A stretch of DNA of 64,000 nt. It comes from Cyclobacteriaceae bacterium. Lineage in GTDB: Bacteria > Bacteroidota > Bacteroidia > Cytophagales > Cyclobacteriaceae. Both the position numbers and the translations under genes were made by a program. This document shows positions 18,806 to 27,896 of the stretch, piece after piece. The DNA lies in contig JANQOR010000035.1 of the NCBI GenBank assembly GCA_028285685.1, positions 1 through 64,000 of the forward strand, given 5' to 3'. Every line of letters starts with the position of its first letter. The first letter of the stretch is position 1. The notes beneath the pieces are model-generated. The model was not told the origin of the DNA, did not search any database, and was given only the letters and a program-made list of their open reading frames with translations.

Positions 18806-20059
18806 ATGAAGTATAAAGTAGGGATAATTGGTCTAGGTTATGTAGGTCTGCCACTAGCTGTTGCTAGTGGTAAAATTCATGAAACTATAGGATTGGACAT
18901 TGATCCGGAGAGAATCTCTGAATTAAAAGATGGAGTTGATCGGACCCTTGAGGTAAGCGGAGAAGAGCTCAATTCATCTACTCAACTTACATTCACTACA
19001 GAGTCTCAGGATCTTACTACTTGCAATTTTTACATTGTTACTGTTCCGACTCCCGTGGATAGTGATAAGAATCCTAATCTGGAGCCTTTAAAAAAAGCCA
19101 CAGAGGGTGTTGGTTACCTTCTTGAGGAGGGGGATATCGTAGTTTTCGAATCGACGGTGTTTCCAGGTTGCACTGAAGAGGTTTGTGTTCCAATTTTGGA
19201 GAAGTCGAGCAAGTTGAAATTCAATGAAGATTTCTTTTGTGGATACTCTCCCGAACGAATAAACCCAGGAGACAAGGAGCATAGAATTGATACCATCCTG
19301 AAGGTCACAAGTGGAAGTACTGCTGAAGTAGCGGCATTGGTTGACCAGTACTACAAATCATTTATTTCTGCTGGAACTCACCTAGTATCTTCGATAAAGG
19401 TAGCTGAGGCAGCCAAAGTGATAGAAAATTCACAGCGAGATATAAACATCGCATTTGTAAATGAACTAGCACTAATATTTGATCATTTAGGTATTGACAC
19501 ATCAGAGGTTTTAGCAGCAGCAGCTACAAAATGGAATTTCCTAAATTTTAAGCCTGGACTTGTAGGTGGTCACTGCATTGGCGTAGATCCCTACTATTTG
19601 ACACAAAAAGCTGAGTCTGTTGGATATCATCCGCAAGTCATTCTTTCAGGTCGAAAAATTAATGACTCTATGGGTCAATATGTAGCTCAAAAAGTTGTCA
19701 AATTACTCTCCCAAAAGGGGAAATTCAACAATACTGCCAGAGTTCTCATCCTTGGGTTTACGTTCAAAGAAAATTGCCCTGATACAAGAAATACAAGAGT
19801 AGTCGATATCTACTTGGAGCTATTGTCTTACAACCTAAAGGTTGACGTATATGACCCTAATGCAGATAAAGATGAGGTGGAAGCGGAATATGGAATTAAG
19901 CTTATTAGTGAATTTGGAATGAACTATGATGGCATCATTCATGCTGTGGCACATAGCGAGTTTCAACAGCTAGACTGGAGCGGTTTGCGTAAAAATACGT
20001 CAGTGATTTTTGATGTTAAAAGCACATTAGATAATGCTTTTGTAGATTCGCGTCTTTAA
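18806..20059 (+). CDS. tviB: UDP-N-acetylhexosamine 6-dehydrogenase (TviB/WbpA-like)
   Basis: 417 aa nucleotide-sugar dehydrogenase. [13 protein letters not shown] (NAD site), the TVPTPVD segment, the [10 protein letters not shown] motif, the central [17 protein letters not shown] helix and the catalytic cysteine in [11 protein letters not shown] (about residue 256) are all present. The VPTPVD/NSQRD and HCIGVDPYY forms belong to the TviB/WbpA/VipA group that makes UDP-GlcNAcA or UDP-GalNAcA, rather than the UDP-glucose dehydrogenase group. It has its own promoter and is followed by a 100-bp gap before cysC. Confidence 0.88.
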   Translation: MKYKVGIIGLGYVGLPLAVASGKIHETIGLDIDPERISELKDGVDRTLEVSGEELNSSTQLTFTTESQDLTTCNFYIVTVPTPVDSDKNPNLEPLKKATEGVGYLLEEGDIVVFESTVFPGCTEEVCVPILEKSSKLKFNEDFFCGYSPERINPGDKEHRIDTILKVTSGSTAEVAALVDQYYKSFISAGTHLVSSIKVAEAAKVIENSQRDINIAFVNELALIFDHLGIDTSEVLAAAATKWNFLNFKPGLVGGHCIGVDPYYLTQKAESVGYHPQVILSGRKINDSMGQYVAQKVVKLLSQKGKFNNTARVLILGFTFKENCPDTRNTRVVDIYLELLSYNLKVDVYDPNADKDEVEAEYGIKLISEFGMNYDGIIHAVAHSEFQQLDWSGLRKNTSVIFDVKSTLDNAFVDSRL

Positions 20060-20159
20060 TAGGTGAAAAGGATGAACGCAAGTTAGTTTTTTTTATATCA
20101 CTAGGATCGAATAGCGAGAAATAATGACCTCCAACACACTTCTTAATGCACTATAAAAA

Positions 20160-20759
20160 GTGAGTAGCCGCGATAACATCATACCACATTCCCATACCAT
20201 AACACTTGAAGATCGCTCCAGGAAAAATGGATACAATCCAATGTTGCTTTGGTTTACTGGTCTTTCGGGTTCGGGGAAGTCAACCTTGGCTAGCAATTTG
20301 GAAGTGTATTTTCACAAGAAAGGTTACAATACCTACATTTTGGATGGTGATAACGTACGGTCTGGCTTAAATAAGGATTTAGATTTTTCAGAAGATGATC
20401 GAAAAGAGAACATCAGAAGAATAGCTGAAGTATCTAAACTTTTCATCGATGCTGGTATTATCGTGCTCACGGCATTCATTTCACCTTTTCGCGAGGATAG
20501 ACAGTGGGCTAAAGATTTGGTAGGAGAAAAGAACTTCTTTGAGATTTATGTAGACTGCCCCTTGGAGGTCTGTGAGCGACGAGACGTAAAGGGTTTATAC
20601 AAAAAGGCTCGAAGTGGACAGATTAAGAACTTTACAGGAATAAATTCACCGTTTGAGGTACCAACCGACGCAGATATCAATGTTGATACTGCAAACTTGG
20701 AGTTGGATGAATGCCTCACACAGTTGGTTCAAAAGGTAGAACCTAAAATCAGGTTATGA
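20160..20759 (+). CDS. cysC: Adenylylsulfate (APS) kinase
   Basis: 199 aa from a GTG start; an internal ATG would leave too little before the P-loop, while the GTG gives the usual N-terminal HSHTITLEDRSRKNG. Walker A GLSGSGKST at 34-42, DGDNVRSGL and DLDFSEDDRKENIRR (APS site), and GLYKKARSGQIKNFTGI identify CysC. It phosphorylates APS to PAPS, the sulfate donor for sulfotransferases. The stop overlaps the cysD start (ATGA). A 100-bp gap precedes it, in which I see no TAnnTTTG box. Confidence 0.94.
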   Translation: MSSRDNIIPHSHTITLEDRSRKNGYNPMLLWFTGLSGSGKSTLASNLEVYFHKKGYNTYILDGDNVRSGLNKDLDFSEDDRKENIRRIAEVSKLFIDAGIIVLTAFISPFREDRQWAKDLVGEKNFFEIYVDCPLEVCERRDVKGLYKKARSGQIKNFTGINSPFEVPTDADINVDTANLELDECLTQLVQKVEPKIRL

Positions 20760-21661
20760 AAAATTATAATCTCACACACCTCAAAGAGCTCGAAGCTGAG
20801 TCAATTTACGTTTTGAGAGAAGTATTCGCACAGTTTCAAAACCCCTCAATTCTTTTTTCAGGTGGCAAGGACTCAATTGTTGTTACGCATCTTGCGAGGA
20901 AGGCATTTCACCCAGCTAAGATTCCATTTCCATTGGTTCACATTGACACGGGGCATAATTTCCCGGAAGCAATAGAATTCAGGGATAACCTTGTTAAAGA
21001 GCTAGATGCTAGATTGATCGTTGGGTCAGTCCAGAAGTCAATTGATGAGGGTAAAGCTGTCGAAGAGAAAGGAAAGAATGCGAGTAGAAATGCAATTCAG
21101 ACGATCACCCTGCTTGATACGATAGAGGAACAACAGTTCGATGCCTGCATTGGCGGGGCAAGACGCGACGAAGAAAAGGCTAGAGCCAAGGAAAGATTCT
21201 TTTCTCATCGTGATGAATTTGGCCAGTGGGATCCAAAAAATCAACGACCCGAGCTCTGGAATGTTTTCAATGGGAAGCACCAAATGGGTGAGCATTTTCG
21301 TGTCTTCCCACTTAGCAACTGGACGGAAATGGACGTTTGGCAGTACATACTTTTTGAAAACATTGACCTGCCAAAATTGTATTTCGCTCACGACCGAGAT
21401 GTTATCTGGAGAAACAACACGTGGCTGCCAGTGTCTGAATTTTTGCAAATCGATGCTAACGAGAAGGTTGAGAATAAAAGATTGCGATTCAGGACGTTGG
21501 GAGACATAACAATTACTGGGGGCATCGAATCTCAAGCAGACACTTTGGAAAAAATTGTTGAGGAAGTAGCCGCGGCTAGAAATACAGAAAGAGGAAATCG
21601 AGCCGACGATAAGCGATCCGAAACCTCAATGGAAGACCGGAAAAAAGAAGGATATTTTTAA
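20756..21661 (+). CDS. cysD: Sulfate adenylyltransferase small subunit
   Basis: 301 aa. The PP-loop SGGKDSIVV (about 36-44), the HIDTGHNFPE segment and GGARRDEEKARAKER are hallmarks of CysD, the catalytic subunit that makes APS from sulfate and ATP. The C-terminal SMEDRKKEGYF tail is the canonical CysD ending. It overlaps cysC by 4 bp and is 1 bp from cysN, so the three are one translation unit. Confidence 0.96.
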   Translation: MKNYNLTHLKELEAESIYVLREVFAQFQNPSILFSGGKDSIVVTHLARKAFHPAKIPFPLVHIDTGHNFPEAIEFRDNLVKELDARLIVGSVQKSIDEGKAVEEKGKNASRNAIQTITLLDTIEEQQFDACIGGARRDEEKARAKERFFSHRDEFGQWDPKNQRPELWNVFNGKHQMGEHFRVFPLSNWTEMDVWQYILFENIDLPKLYFAHDRDVIWRNNTWLPVSEFLQIDANEKVENKRLRFRTLGDITITGGIESQADTLEKIVEEVAAARNTERGNRADDKRSETSMEDRKKEGYF

Positions 21662-21662
21662 A

Positions 21663-22934
21663 ATGGAAAAGAATAAGGACGGATACTTAGACATGGAACT
21701 CTTACGCTTCACCACTGCTGGAAGCGTGGATGACGGAAAAAGTACCTTGATTGGTAGGCTTCTATATGATTCAAAGTCAATTTTTGAAGATCAGTTGGAT
21801 CAAGTGAAGAAGACAAGTGAGCGAAAGGGCAAATCGGAAGTAGATCTTGCACTTTTAACTGATGGTCTAAAGGACGAACGAGAACAAGGTATTACCATAG
21901 ATGTGGCTTATAGATATTTCGCCACCCCTAAGAGAAAGTTTATCATAGCGGATACACCGGGACATATACAATATACTAGGAATATGGTCACTGGTGCCTC
22001 CACTGCGAATGTAGCTCTGATCTTGATTGACGCAAGAAATGGAGTAATTGAACAGACATGCCGTCATTCAATCATTGCTTCATTGCTACAAATACCACAT
22101 CTTATTGTGTGCATAAACAAGATGGACCTTGTTGAGTACGATGAAAACGTATTTTCTAAGATTAAAGAAGACTTTGAAAATTTTTCGTCAAAACTCGATG
22201 TGAAAGACGTTAGGTTCATACCCATCAGCGCCTTGAAGGGTGACAATGTGGTTAATCGGAGTGAGAATATGTCCTGGTTTGAGGGAGCTACCTTGCTTTA
22301 CACACTTGAAAACATTCACATAGGAAGCGATCAAAATCATATTGATTGTCGATTTCCGGTTCAGACAGTTATAAGACCGCAGACCGACAAGTATCACGAC
22401 TATAGAGGATACGCGGGAAGGATTGCTGGCGGTGTTTTCAAACCAGGAGATGAAGTCACAATAATGCCATCTGGATTTACCTCCAAGATAAAAAGCATAG
22501 ACACGTTTGATGGATCAGTGGAAGAAGCATTTGCTCCTATGTCGGTGACTATTACCCTGGAAGATGATATTGACATAAGTAGAGGTGATATGATTGTCAG
22601 GAGTCACAATCAACCCGCTGCTCAACAAGATCATGAGGTAATGCTGTGTTGGTTAAACAACCGAGGTCCAGCACCTAGAGCAAAGTACGCAATTCGGCAC
22701 ACGACAAGTGAGGCTAAAGCAATGATCAAGGAAATCAGATACAAGTTAGATGTCAACACACTACACCGAAATGAAGATGATAAGAGTATTACAGCTAATG
22801 ATATTTGTCGAGCTGTACTTAGAACGACAAAACCGTTACTCATAGATTCGTACAGGAAAAATAGGATAACAGGAAGCCTCATTTTAGTTGATGAAGGGAC
22901 AAACGAAACGGTGGCTGCAGGAATGATCATATGA
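21663..22934 (+). CDS. cysN: Sulfate adenylyltransferase large (GTPase) subunit
   Basis: 423 aa EF-Tu-like GTPase that drives APS synthesis. G1 loop GSVDDGKST (20-28), the switch region EQGITIDVAYRYF, G3 DTPGHIQYTRNM and G4 NKMDL are present, followed by two beta-barrel domains. It is a stand-alone CysN with no fused APS kinase, consistent with the separate cysC upstream. It overlaps cysQ by 4 bp. Confidence 0.96.
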   Translation: MEKNKDGYLDMELLRFTTAGSVDDGKSTLIGRLLYDSKSIFEDQLDQVKKTSERKGKSEVDLALLTDGLKDEREQGITIDVAYRYFATPKRKFIIADTPGHIQYTRNMVTGASTANVALILIDARNGVIEQTCRHSIIASLLQIPHLIVCINKMDLVEYDENVFSKIKEDFENFSSKLDVKDVRFIPISALKGDNVVNRSENMSWFEGATLLYTLENIHIGSDQNHIDCRFPVQTVIRPQTDKYHDYRGYAGRIAGGVFKPGDEVTIMPSGFTSKIKSIDTFDGSVEEAFAPMSVTITLEDDIDISRGDMIVRSHNQPAAQQDHEVMLCWLNNRGPAPRAKYAIRHTTSEAKAMIKEIRYKLDVNTLHRNEDDKSITANDICRAVLRTTKPLLIDSYRKNRITGSLILVDEGTNETVAAGMII

Positions 22935-23704
22935 GTATGGATCTGGATCCTCTTTTAGAAATTGCTAAGAATGCCTGTCTCGCAGCAGGTGACGAGATCA
23001 TCAAAATCTATGAATCCGGTGACTTCTCTATTGAAGCTAAAGCTGACAACTCACCGTTGACGTTGGCTGATAAGGCCGCTCATTCGACAATAGTTTCAGT
23101 ACTCAAATCTTCAGGCATACCGATATTAAGTGAAGAAGGAAGAGACGTTTCTTATGAGGAACGTTCCAAGTGGGAATATTTTTGGATGGTAGACCCGCTG
23201 GATGGAACCAAGGAATTCATCAAGAAAAATGGTGAATTCACCGTCAACATCGCTCTGATTCATTGGAACTCGCCAGTGCTTGGGGTGGTATATCCCCCAA
23301 TACTTAAGGAATTGTATTGGGCAATTGGTGGGAGTGGAGCATTTGTGCAAAAAGCAGAAAATGTTCTTGAACTTAAGACAACCAAAGTAGGTCTTGAGCA
23401 ACAGGGGCTCAAGATTGTAGCCTCCAGATCTCATATGAGTCCAGAAACAAAGGAGTATCTGGAGCGGTTTGAGAATCCGGAAATCGTCTCTAGAGGAAGT
23501 TCTTTAAAATTTCTACTAGTGGCTTCTGGAGAAGCCGACCTCTACCCTCGCTTTGGACCCACCATGGAGTGGGATACTGCAGCAGCACATGTCATAGTGG
23601 AGGAAGCAGGTGGATCGGTCACTTTGAAGGATCACCTAACTCCACTCTCCTATAACAAAAAAGATTTATTAAACCCATACTTTATAGTTTTGCCATCGCA
23701 ATGA
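22931..23704 (+). CDS. cysQ: 3'(2'),5'-bisphosphate nucleotidase
   Basis: 257 aa inositol-monophosphatase-fold enzyme. Metal-binding motifs are the Glu of LSEEGRD, the DPLDGTKEFI signature and the C-terminal GPTMEWDTAAAHVI. CysQ hydrolyses PAP, the by-product left after PAPS gives up its sulfate, and so keeps sulfotransferases running. Placement directly after cysCDN and overlap by 4 bp with the export gene tie sulfate activation to polysaccharide export in one transcript. Confidence 0.94.
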   Translation: MSMDLDPLLEIAKNACLAAGDEIIKIYESGDFSIEAKADNSPLTLADKAAHSTIVSVLKSSGIPILSEEGRDVSYEERSKWEYFWMVDPLDGTKEFIKKNGEFTVNIALIHWNSPVLGVVYPPILKELYWAIGGSGAFVQKAENVLELKTTKVGLEQQGLKIVASRSHMSPETKEYLERFENPEIVSRGSSLKFLLVASGEADLYPRFGPTMEWDTAAAHVIVEEAGGSVTLKDHLTPLSYNKKDLLNPYFIVLPSQ

Positions 23705-26133
23705 AAAAGACGTTAAAATCATTTAGTCTTATTTCGATCGTTTTCCTGTGTCTAATGCAACTAGCAGCAGGACAGGGACTAGATAATCTAAGCTCACTTA
23801 ATGTTGATGATCTTTCTGATGGACAAATCCGAATTCTAATGGAAAGAGCTCAGTCAAGTGGATATTCACAGTCGCAACTTGAAGTGCTCGCCAGAGCTCG
23901 AGGTATGAGTGAGTTACAGATTAATAAGCTAAGATCACGTCTCTCATTACTTGGTGATGGTGTACAAGAGGGAGTTCAAGAATTACAACGACTAAGGGAA
24001 GAACCAGTTTCCCTCTCAATCGATCCCTTTGAGTCGATTGTCGCGTCCTCAGAGAGTGGCGGCCCCGAAATTTTTGGAAGAAGTATTTTCAATAACCCTC
24101 AAATTAGCTTTGAACCAAGCTACAATATTCCAACGCCTGAGAATTATCTGCTTGGACCGGGAGATGAGATCATTATTGACGTTTGGGGAGCCTCTGAGCA
24201 GAATTATCAACTTACTGTTTCGCCGGAAGGGTCTATAAGGATACCAAATTTAGGTCCAATATACTTGAACGGTTTATCAATAAAATCTGCTGAGAGGAAG
24301 GTACTTGCCAGACTGAAGCAGATCTATAGCTCTCTGGGGCAAAATACTTTTGCTGACATAAGCTTGGGTCAGCTTAAAACGATCAAAGTCAACATCGTTG
24401 GCGAAGTGGCTGTTCCTGGTACATACACCATGAGCTCATTCAGTAGCGTTTTCACCGCCCTTTACATGGCTGGTGGACCGTCAGAGGATGGGACCTTAAG
24501 ATCAATAGAGGTCTACCGTCAGGGGGATAAAATTGAGGAGATTGATTTGTTCAAGTACTTGTTTAAAGGCCAGCTTAGTGGGCAAATTTTGAGAGATCAG
24601 GATGTAATTCTGGTACCCGCTTATGAAACGAGGGTAGGAATCCAGGGACGGGTGAAACGTCCCGGTATCTACGAGCTTAAATCAAGTGAGACGGTTTCAG
24701 ATCTTCTTGAGTATGCTGGAGGATTTTCTAAAGGAGCATTCGTCGAGGAATTAAGGATTAATCGAATTAATGGGATAAGACGGAAGATCATGACGATATC
24801 CGATTCATCCTATGAAACCGTAACACTGATAAATGGCGATGAGATCTTGGTCGGTGGTATAATTAATGAATTTGAAAACCGTGTTGTAGTTAGTGGTGCT
24901 GTATATCGGCCAGGAGCTTATGAACTGACTGACAATTTGACTCTTGCGGGGCTACTGAATAAGGCCGAGGGCGTCAAGCCTGATGTTTTTCAAGGCCGCG
25001 GTTTGATTTGGAGGAAAAATGAAGATAGGACCTTTCGTAATATTCCTTTTTTGGTTTCTGAGGTAGTAGATGGCTCTGCTGACTTGCCTCTGAACCCTAA
25101 CGATTCTATTATAGTTCAGTCAATTTTTGATCTGCAAAATCAAATGATTGTTTCTGTTGCAGGAGAAGTTAGGAGACCAGGGTCTTTGCAATATGCTGAT
25201 AGTTTAACTGTCGAAGATGCAATATTTCTTTCCGGAGGATTTAAGGAATCTGCCGCCAATCTGTTTGTGGAGGTTTCCAGAAGATTAACCGAGGAGACAG
25301 AGGGAAGTGTTCAATCATCCGAAGTTTACAACTTTGCTATAGACGGAGATTTAAAGCTATCTGCAGAAGCTTCGACATTCTTGCTAAAGCCATTTGATCT
25401 TGTGGTGGTGAGAAAGTCGCCTTTTTTTAAGAAACAAGAAATTGTGGAAGTCGAGGGAGAAGTGAGGTTTCCAGGTAAATACGCTCTAAAAACAACTGAT
25501 GAACGGATATCCGATTTGCTTAAGCGATCAGGAGGACTGACTCTCAATGCTTATCCCAGGGGGGGAACGCTGATTAGAAGGACGGAGTACTTTACCAAAG
25601 AAAAAGATGATACCGATGTAGCTACGAGAATAAGAAGGGAAGATTTAAGTTCAATTTTCAGGAGAGATACGTTGGCAGTGGAAGGTCAAAGAACCTTTAG
25701 AGCTCAAGAATCAATTGGAATTGATTTGGTAAAAATAATCTCAAATCCAGGAACTAAGCACGATCTCATACTAAAAGAGGGAGATGTTTTGAGTGTACCT
25801 CGAGAGTTACAAACCGTTCGTATCAGAGGTGAGGTTTTGTATCCTAGCACCGTTAGATTTGATGGATCCAGTAAGTTACGGAATTATTTGGCCCAGTCAG
25901 GGGGGACCAGTGATAATGCTAAATTGGGAAAATCCTACGTGGTCTATGCCAATGGATCTGCAGCAAAGACCAAGAGATTTCTTTGGTTTAGGGGATTCCC
26001 AAAGATTGAACCAGGTGCTGAGATTATTGTTCCCAAGAAACCCCAAAGAAGCAAACTCAGTACACAAGAATTTCTGGGTATATCTTCAGCCATCCTTTCA
26101 ATGGTTCTGGTAGTAGATCGAATTTCGAATTGA
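23701..26133 (+). CDS. Wza-like polysaccharide export protein with multiple SLBB domains
   Basis: 810 aa. A signal peptide (about 1-25) precedes a helical N-terminal region (about 30-90) rich in short repeats such as DDLSDGQIRILMERA. The poly_export domain starts at NYLLGPGDEIIIDVWGAS (about 148) and is followed by some five or six SLBB/beta-grasp repeats (VNIVGEVAVPGTYT, VSGAVYRPGAYEL, VAGEVRRPGSLQY, VEGEVRFPGKYAL, IRGEVLYPSTVRF), then a C-terminal hydrophobic segment (about 790-805). E. coli Wza has about 380 aa. It would form the outer-membrane export channel. Overlaps cysQ by 4 bp; the Wzz-like gene follows after 13 bp. A paralogue begins at 61761. Confidence 0.9.
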   Translation: MKKTLKSFSLISIVFLCLMQLAAGQGLDNLSSLNVDDLSDGQIRILMERAQSSGYSQSQLEVLARARGMSELQINKLRSRLSLLGDGVQEGVQELQRLREEPVSLSIDPFESIVASSESGGPEIFGRSIFNNPQISFEPSYNIPTPENYLLGPGDEIIIDVWGASEQNYQLTVSPEGSIRIPNLGPIYLNGLSIKSAERKVLARLKQIYSSLGQNTFADISLGQLKTIKVNIVGEVAVPGTYTMSSFSSVFTALYMAGGPSEDGTLRSIEVYRQGDKIEEIDLFKYLFKGQLSGQILRDQDVILVPAYETRVGIQGRVKRPGIYELKSSETVSDLLEYAGGFSKGAFVEELRINRINGIRRKIMTISDSSYETVTLINGDEILVGGIINEFENRVVVSGAVYRPGAYELTDNLTLAGLLNKAEGVKPDVFQGRGLIWRKNEDRTFRNIPFLVSEVVDGSADLPLNPNDSIIVQSIFDLQNQMIVSVAGEVRRPGSLQYADSLTVEDAIFLSGGFKESAANLFVEVSRRLTEETEGSVQSSEVYNFAIDGDLKLSAEASTFLLKPFDLVVVRKSPFFKKQEIVEVEGEVRFPGKYALKTTDERISDLLKRSGGLTLNAYPRGGTLIRRTEYFTKEKDDTDVATRIRREDLSSIFRRDTLAVEGQRTFRAQESIGIDLVKIISNPGTKHDLILKEGDVLSVPRELQTVRIRGEVLYPSTVRFDGSSKLRNYLAQSGGTSDNAKLGKSYVVYANGSAAKTKRFLWFRGFPKIEPGAEIIVPKKPQRSKLSTQEFLGISSAILSMVLVVDRISN

Positions 26134-26146
26134 ACTTAGATTAGAA

Positions 26147-27214
26147 ATGAAAGAACAAGAGGTGGATGTCGCAGAAATGGTCAGAGAGATCTGGTCTAGA
26201 CGTAAATTCATTGTTAAGGTGACCTCAGTTTTTGTTATTCTGGGAATCATTGTTGCGCTAACCTCAAAAGTGGAATACACTGCTACTTGTAAGCTGTTGC
26301 CTGAGGACAAGGAAGGAACATCCAAGGACTTTGGAGGATTGGGAGGCTTAGCAGGTTTAGCAGGGATTAGTCTTGACCTTGGAGGTAGTGGGCTGAATCC
26401 GGAACTTTACCCCGAGGTTGTTAAGAGTGCCACCTTCTTGAATAAGTTGATAAATACGCCCGTTTATTTTGAAGCAAAGGATACGACGATATCGAGCTTT
26501 GATTATTTTAAAAATCTTGATAAACCATCATTATTGGGTATTCTAGTTCAAAATACAATTGGACTTCCTGGCAAGATCAAGAAGCTCTTTGTATCAGGTG
26601 AAAAGAGTAAGCAAAGTCCTTCTGAAATTATGCGTTTTACGGAGGAAGATTGGTCAATTATTGAGAGCTACTCCGAGAGATTGTCAGTTGCTGTAGACTC
26701 AGAAACAGGGACTATAAGGATCAAGGCTGAAATGCCGGATGCAATTGCGGCCGCCAATGTAACAACACTTTTAGTAGCACAGTTGACCCAGAAAATTTCC
26801 CAGTATAAGACTGAAAAAGCGCAAGTAAGTCTCTCTTTTATTGAAGAGAGATTTGAAGAATCAAGGAATGAGTATGAGATCAGGCAAAACCAGCTTGCTA
26901 CCTTCGCGGATCGCAATAGAGACCTTACCACGGCTATGATCAGGACTGAATATGACAGGCTTCAAAATGAGATGAACATAGCTTTTGAGGTATACAAGAG
27001 CCTGGCGACTCAGAGGGAACAGGCTAGGATAAAGGTGAAGGAGGACACTCCGATTTTCACCGTTATAGAGGAGGTTAGAATTCCTGAAACTAAATCAAAA
27101 CCCAATAGAAGGGTTATAGTTTTTGTTTTCACTTTCGCAGGTTTAGCCGTATCAATTGGCTATGCGCTTTTTATTCCAATTTGGAAATCGAGTAACTCGA
27201 ATGGAAATAAGTGA
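26147..27214 (+). CDS. Wzz-type chain-length determinant / co-polymerase
   Basis: 355 aa. Two membrane segments (about 24-44 and 325-345) bracket a periplasmic domain with coiled-coil-prone helices (about 220-290), the Wzz arrangement. The proline-rich IPETKSKPNRRVIV before the second segment fits the family. There is no C-terminal tyrosine kinase domain, so it is not a full Wzc, and no separate kinase is visible in the window. It controls chain length and links polymerisation to export. Its 3' end overlaps cysH. Confidence 0.85.
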   Translation: MKEQEVDVAEMVREIWSRRKFIVKVTSVFVILGIIVALTSKVEYTATCKLLPEDKEGTSKDFGGLGGLAGLAGISLDLGGSGLNPELYPEVVKSATFLNKLINTPVYFEAKDTTISSFDYFKNLDKPSLLGILVQNTIGLPGKIKKLFVSGEKSKQSPSEIMRFTEEDWSIIESYSERLSVAVDSETGTIRIKAEMPDAIAAANVTTLLVAQLTQKISQYKTEKAQVSLSFIEERFEESRNEYEIRQNQLATFADRNRDLTTAMIRTEYDRLQNEMNIAFEVYKSLATQREQARIKVKEDTPIFTVIEEVRIPETKSKPNRRVIVFVFTFAGLAVSIGYALFIPIWKSSNSNGNK

Positions 27215-27896
27215 ATCGGAAATAGCGAAATGGAACGCTGAATTTGCAAATAGAAGTTTTGACGAGATTGTAACCTTTTCAAGTCAGAAATTTTCAGAAA
27301 GAATAGCAGTTACTTCTTCTTTTCAAACTCAGAGCTTACCACTACTACATCAGTTGTCAGTCGGAGGTTGGGACTTTCCAATTGTATTTCTGGATACCGG
27401 GTTTCATTTTAAGGAGACTCTGGCTTATCGCGATCATCTGATGAAGGAAATGAATCTCAAGGTACACTCGGTAAGTAAAACACTTAATCATTCCGAATTT
27501 CTGAAACTTTATGGGAAACTCTACAAATCCGATCCAGATAAATGCTGCTTCATTAACAAAACAATGCCACTTAAAGATGTTCTTCAACACTATGGTGCTT
27601 GGATCACAGGAGTACGCTCCGACCAAACGCTTCTTAGAAGTGAATTAAACATCTTCAATCTGCAAAAGGATGGAAAGGTAAAAATTTGTCCAATGATAAA
27701 CTGGACACAGAAAGATATATTTAAGTATATCGGGCAGCATGATCTTCCAGATCACCCGTTGCTTAAGGAAGGCTATTTGAGCATAGGATGCCAGCCATGC
27801 ACAACGACAATTTTTGATGCCAAGGAGGGAGAAGAGAGAAATGGTCGATGGCAGGGGATCTCTAAAACAGAGTGCGGAATTCATAGAGACTTATGA
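27201..27896 (+). CDS. cysH: Assimilatory APS reductase, [4Fe-4S] type
   Basis: 231 aa from ATG 27201; this start overlaps the Wzz-like gene by 14 bp. FLDTGFHFKET and TGVRSDQT mark the CysH fold. Cys115-Cys116 (DKCCFINK) and Cys197/Cys200 (GCQPCT) form the four-cysteine [4Fe-4S] site of APS-reducing enzymes, and Cys225 in KTECGIH is the catalytic cysteine. E. coli-type PAPS reductase lacks the cluster cysteines, so this enzyme is expected to use APS directly and release sulfite. No sulfite reductase gene is nearby. It lies three genes before a UDP-sulfoquinovose synthase. It overlaps the next gene by 4 bp. Confidence 0.92.
   Translation: MEISESEIAKWNAEFANRSFDEIVTFSSQKFSERIAVTSSFQTQSLPLLHQLSVGGWDFPIVFLDTGFHFKETLAYRDHLMKEMNLKVHSVSKTLNHSEFLKLYGKLYKSDPDKCCFINKTMPLKDVLQHYGAWITGVRSDQTLLRSELNIFNLQKDGKVKICPMINWTQKDIFKYIGQHDLPDHPLLKEGYLSIGCQPCTTTIFDAKEGEERNGRWQGISKTECGIHRDL

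Noticed and set aside
26147-27214. Full Wzc-type tyrosine autokinase
   Set aside because: The protein has the Wzz membrane topology but ends shortly after the second membrane segment, with no Walker motifs or tyrosine cluster.
27201-27896. PAPS reductase of E. coli type
   Set aside because: The CC and CxxC cluster cysteines are present, which points to the APS-reducing [4Fe-4S] type.
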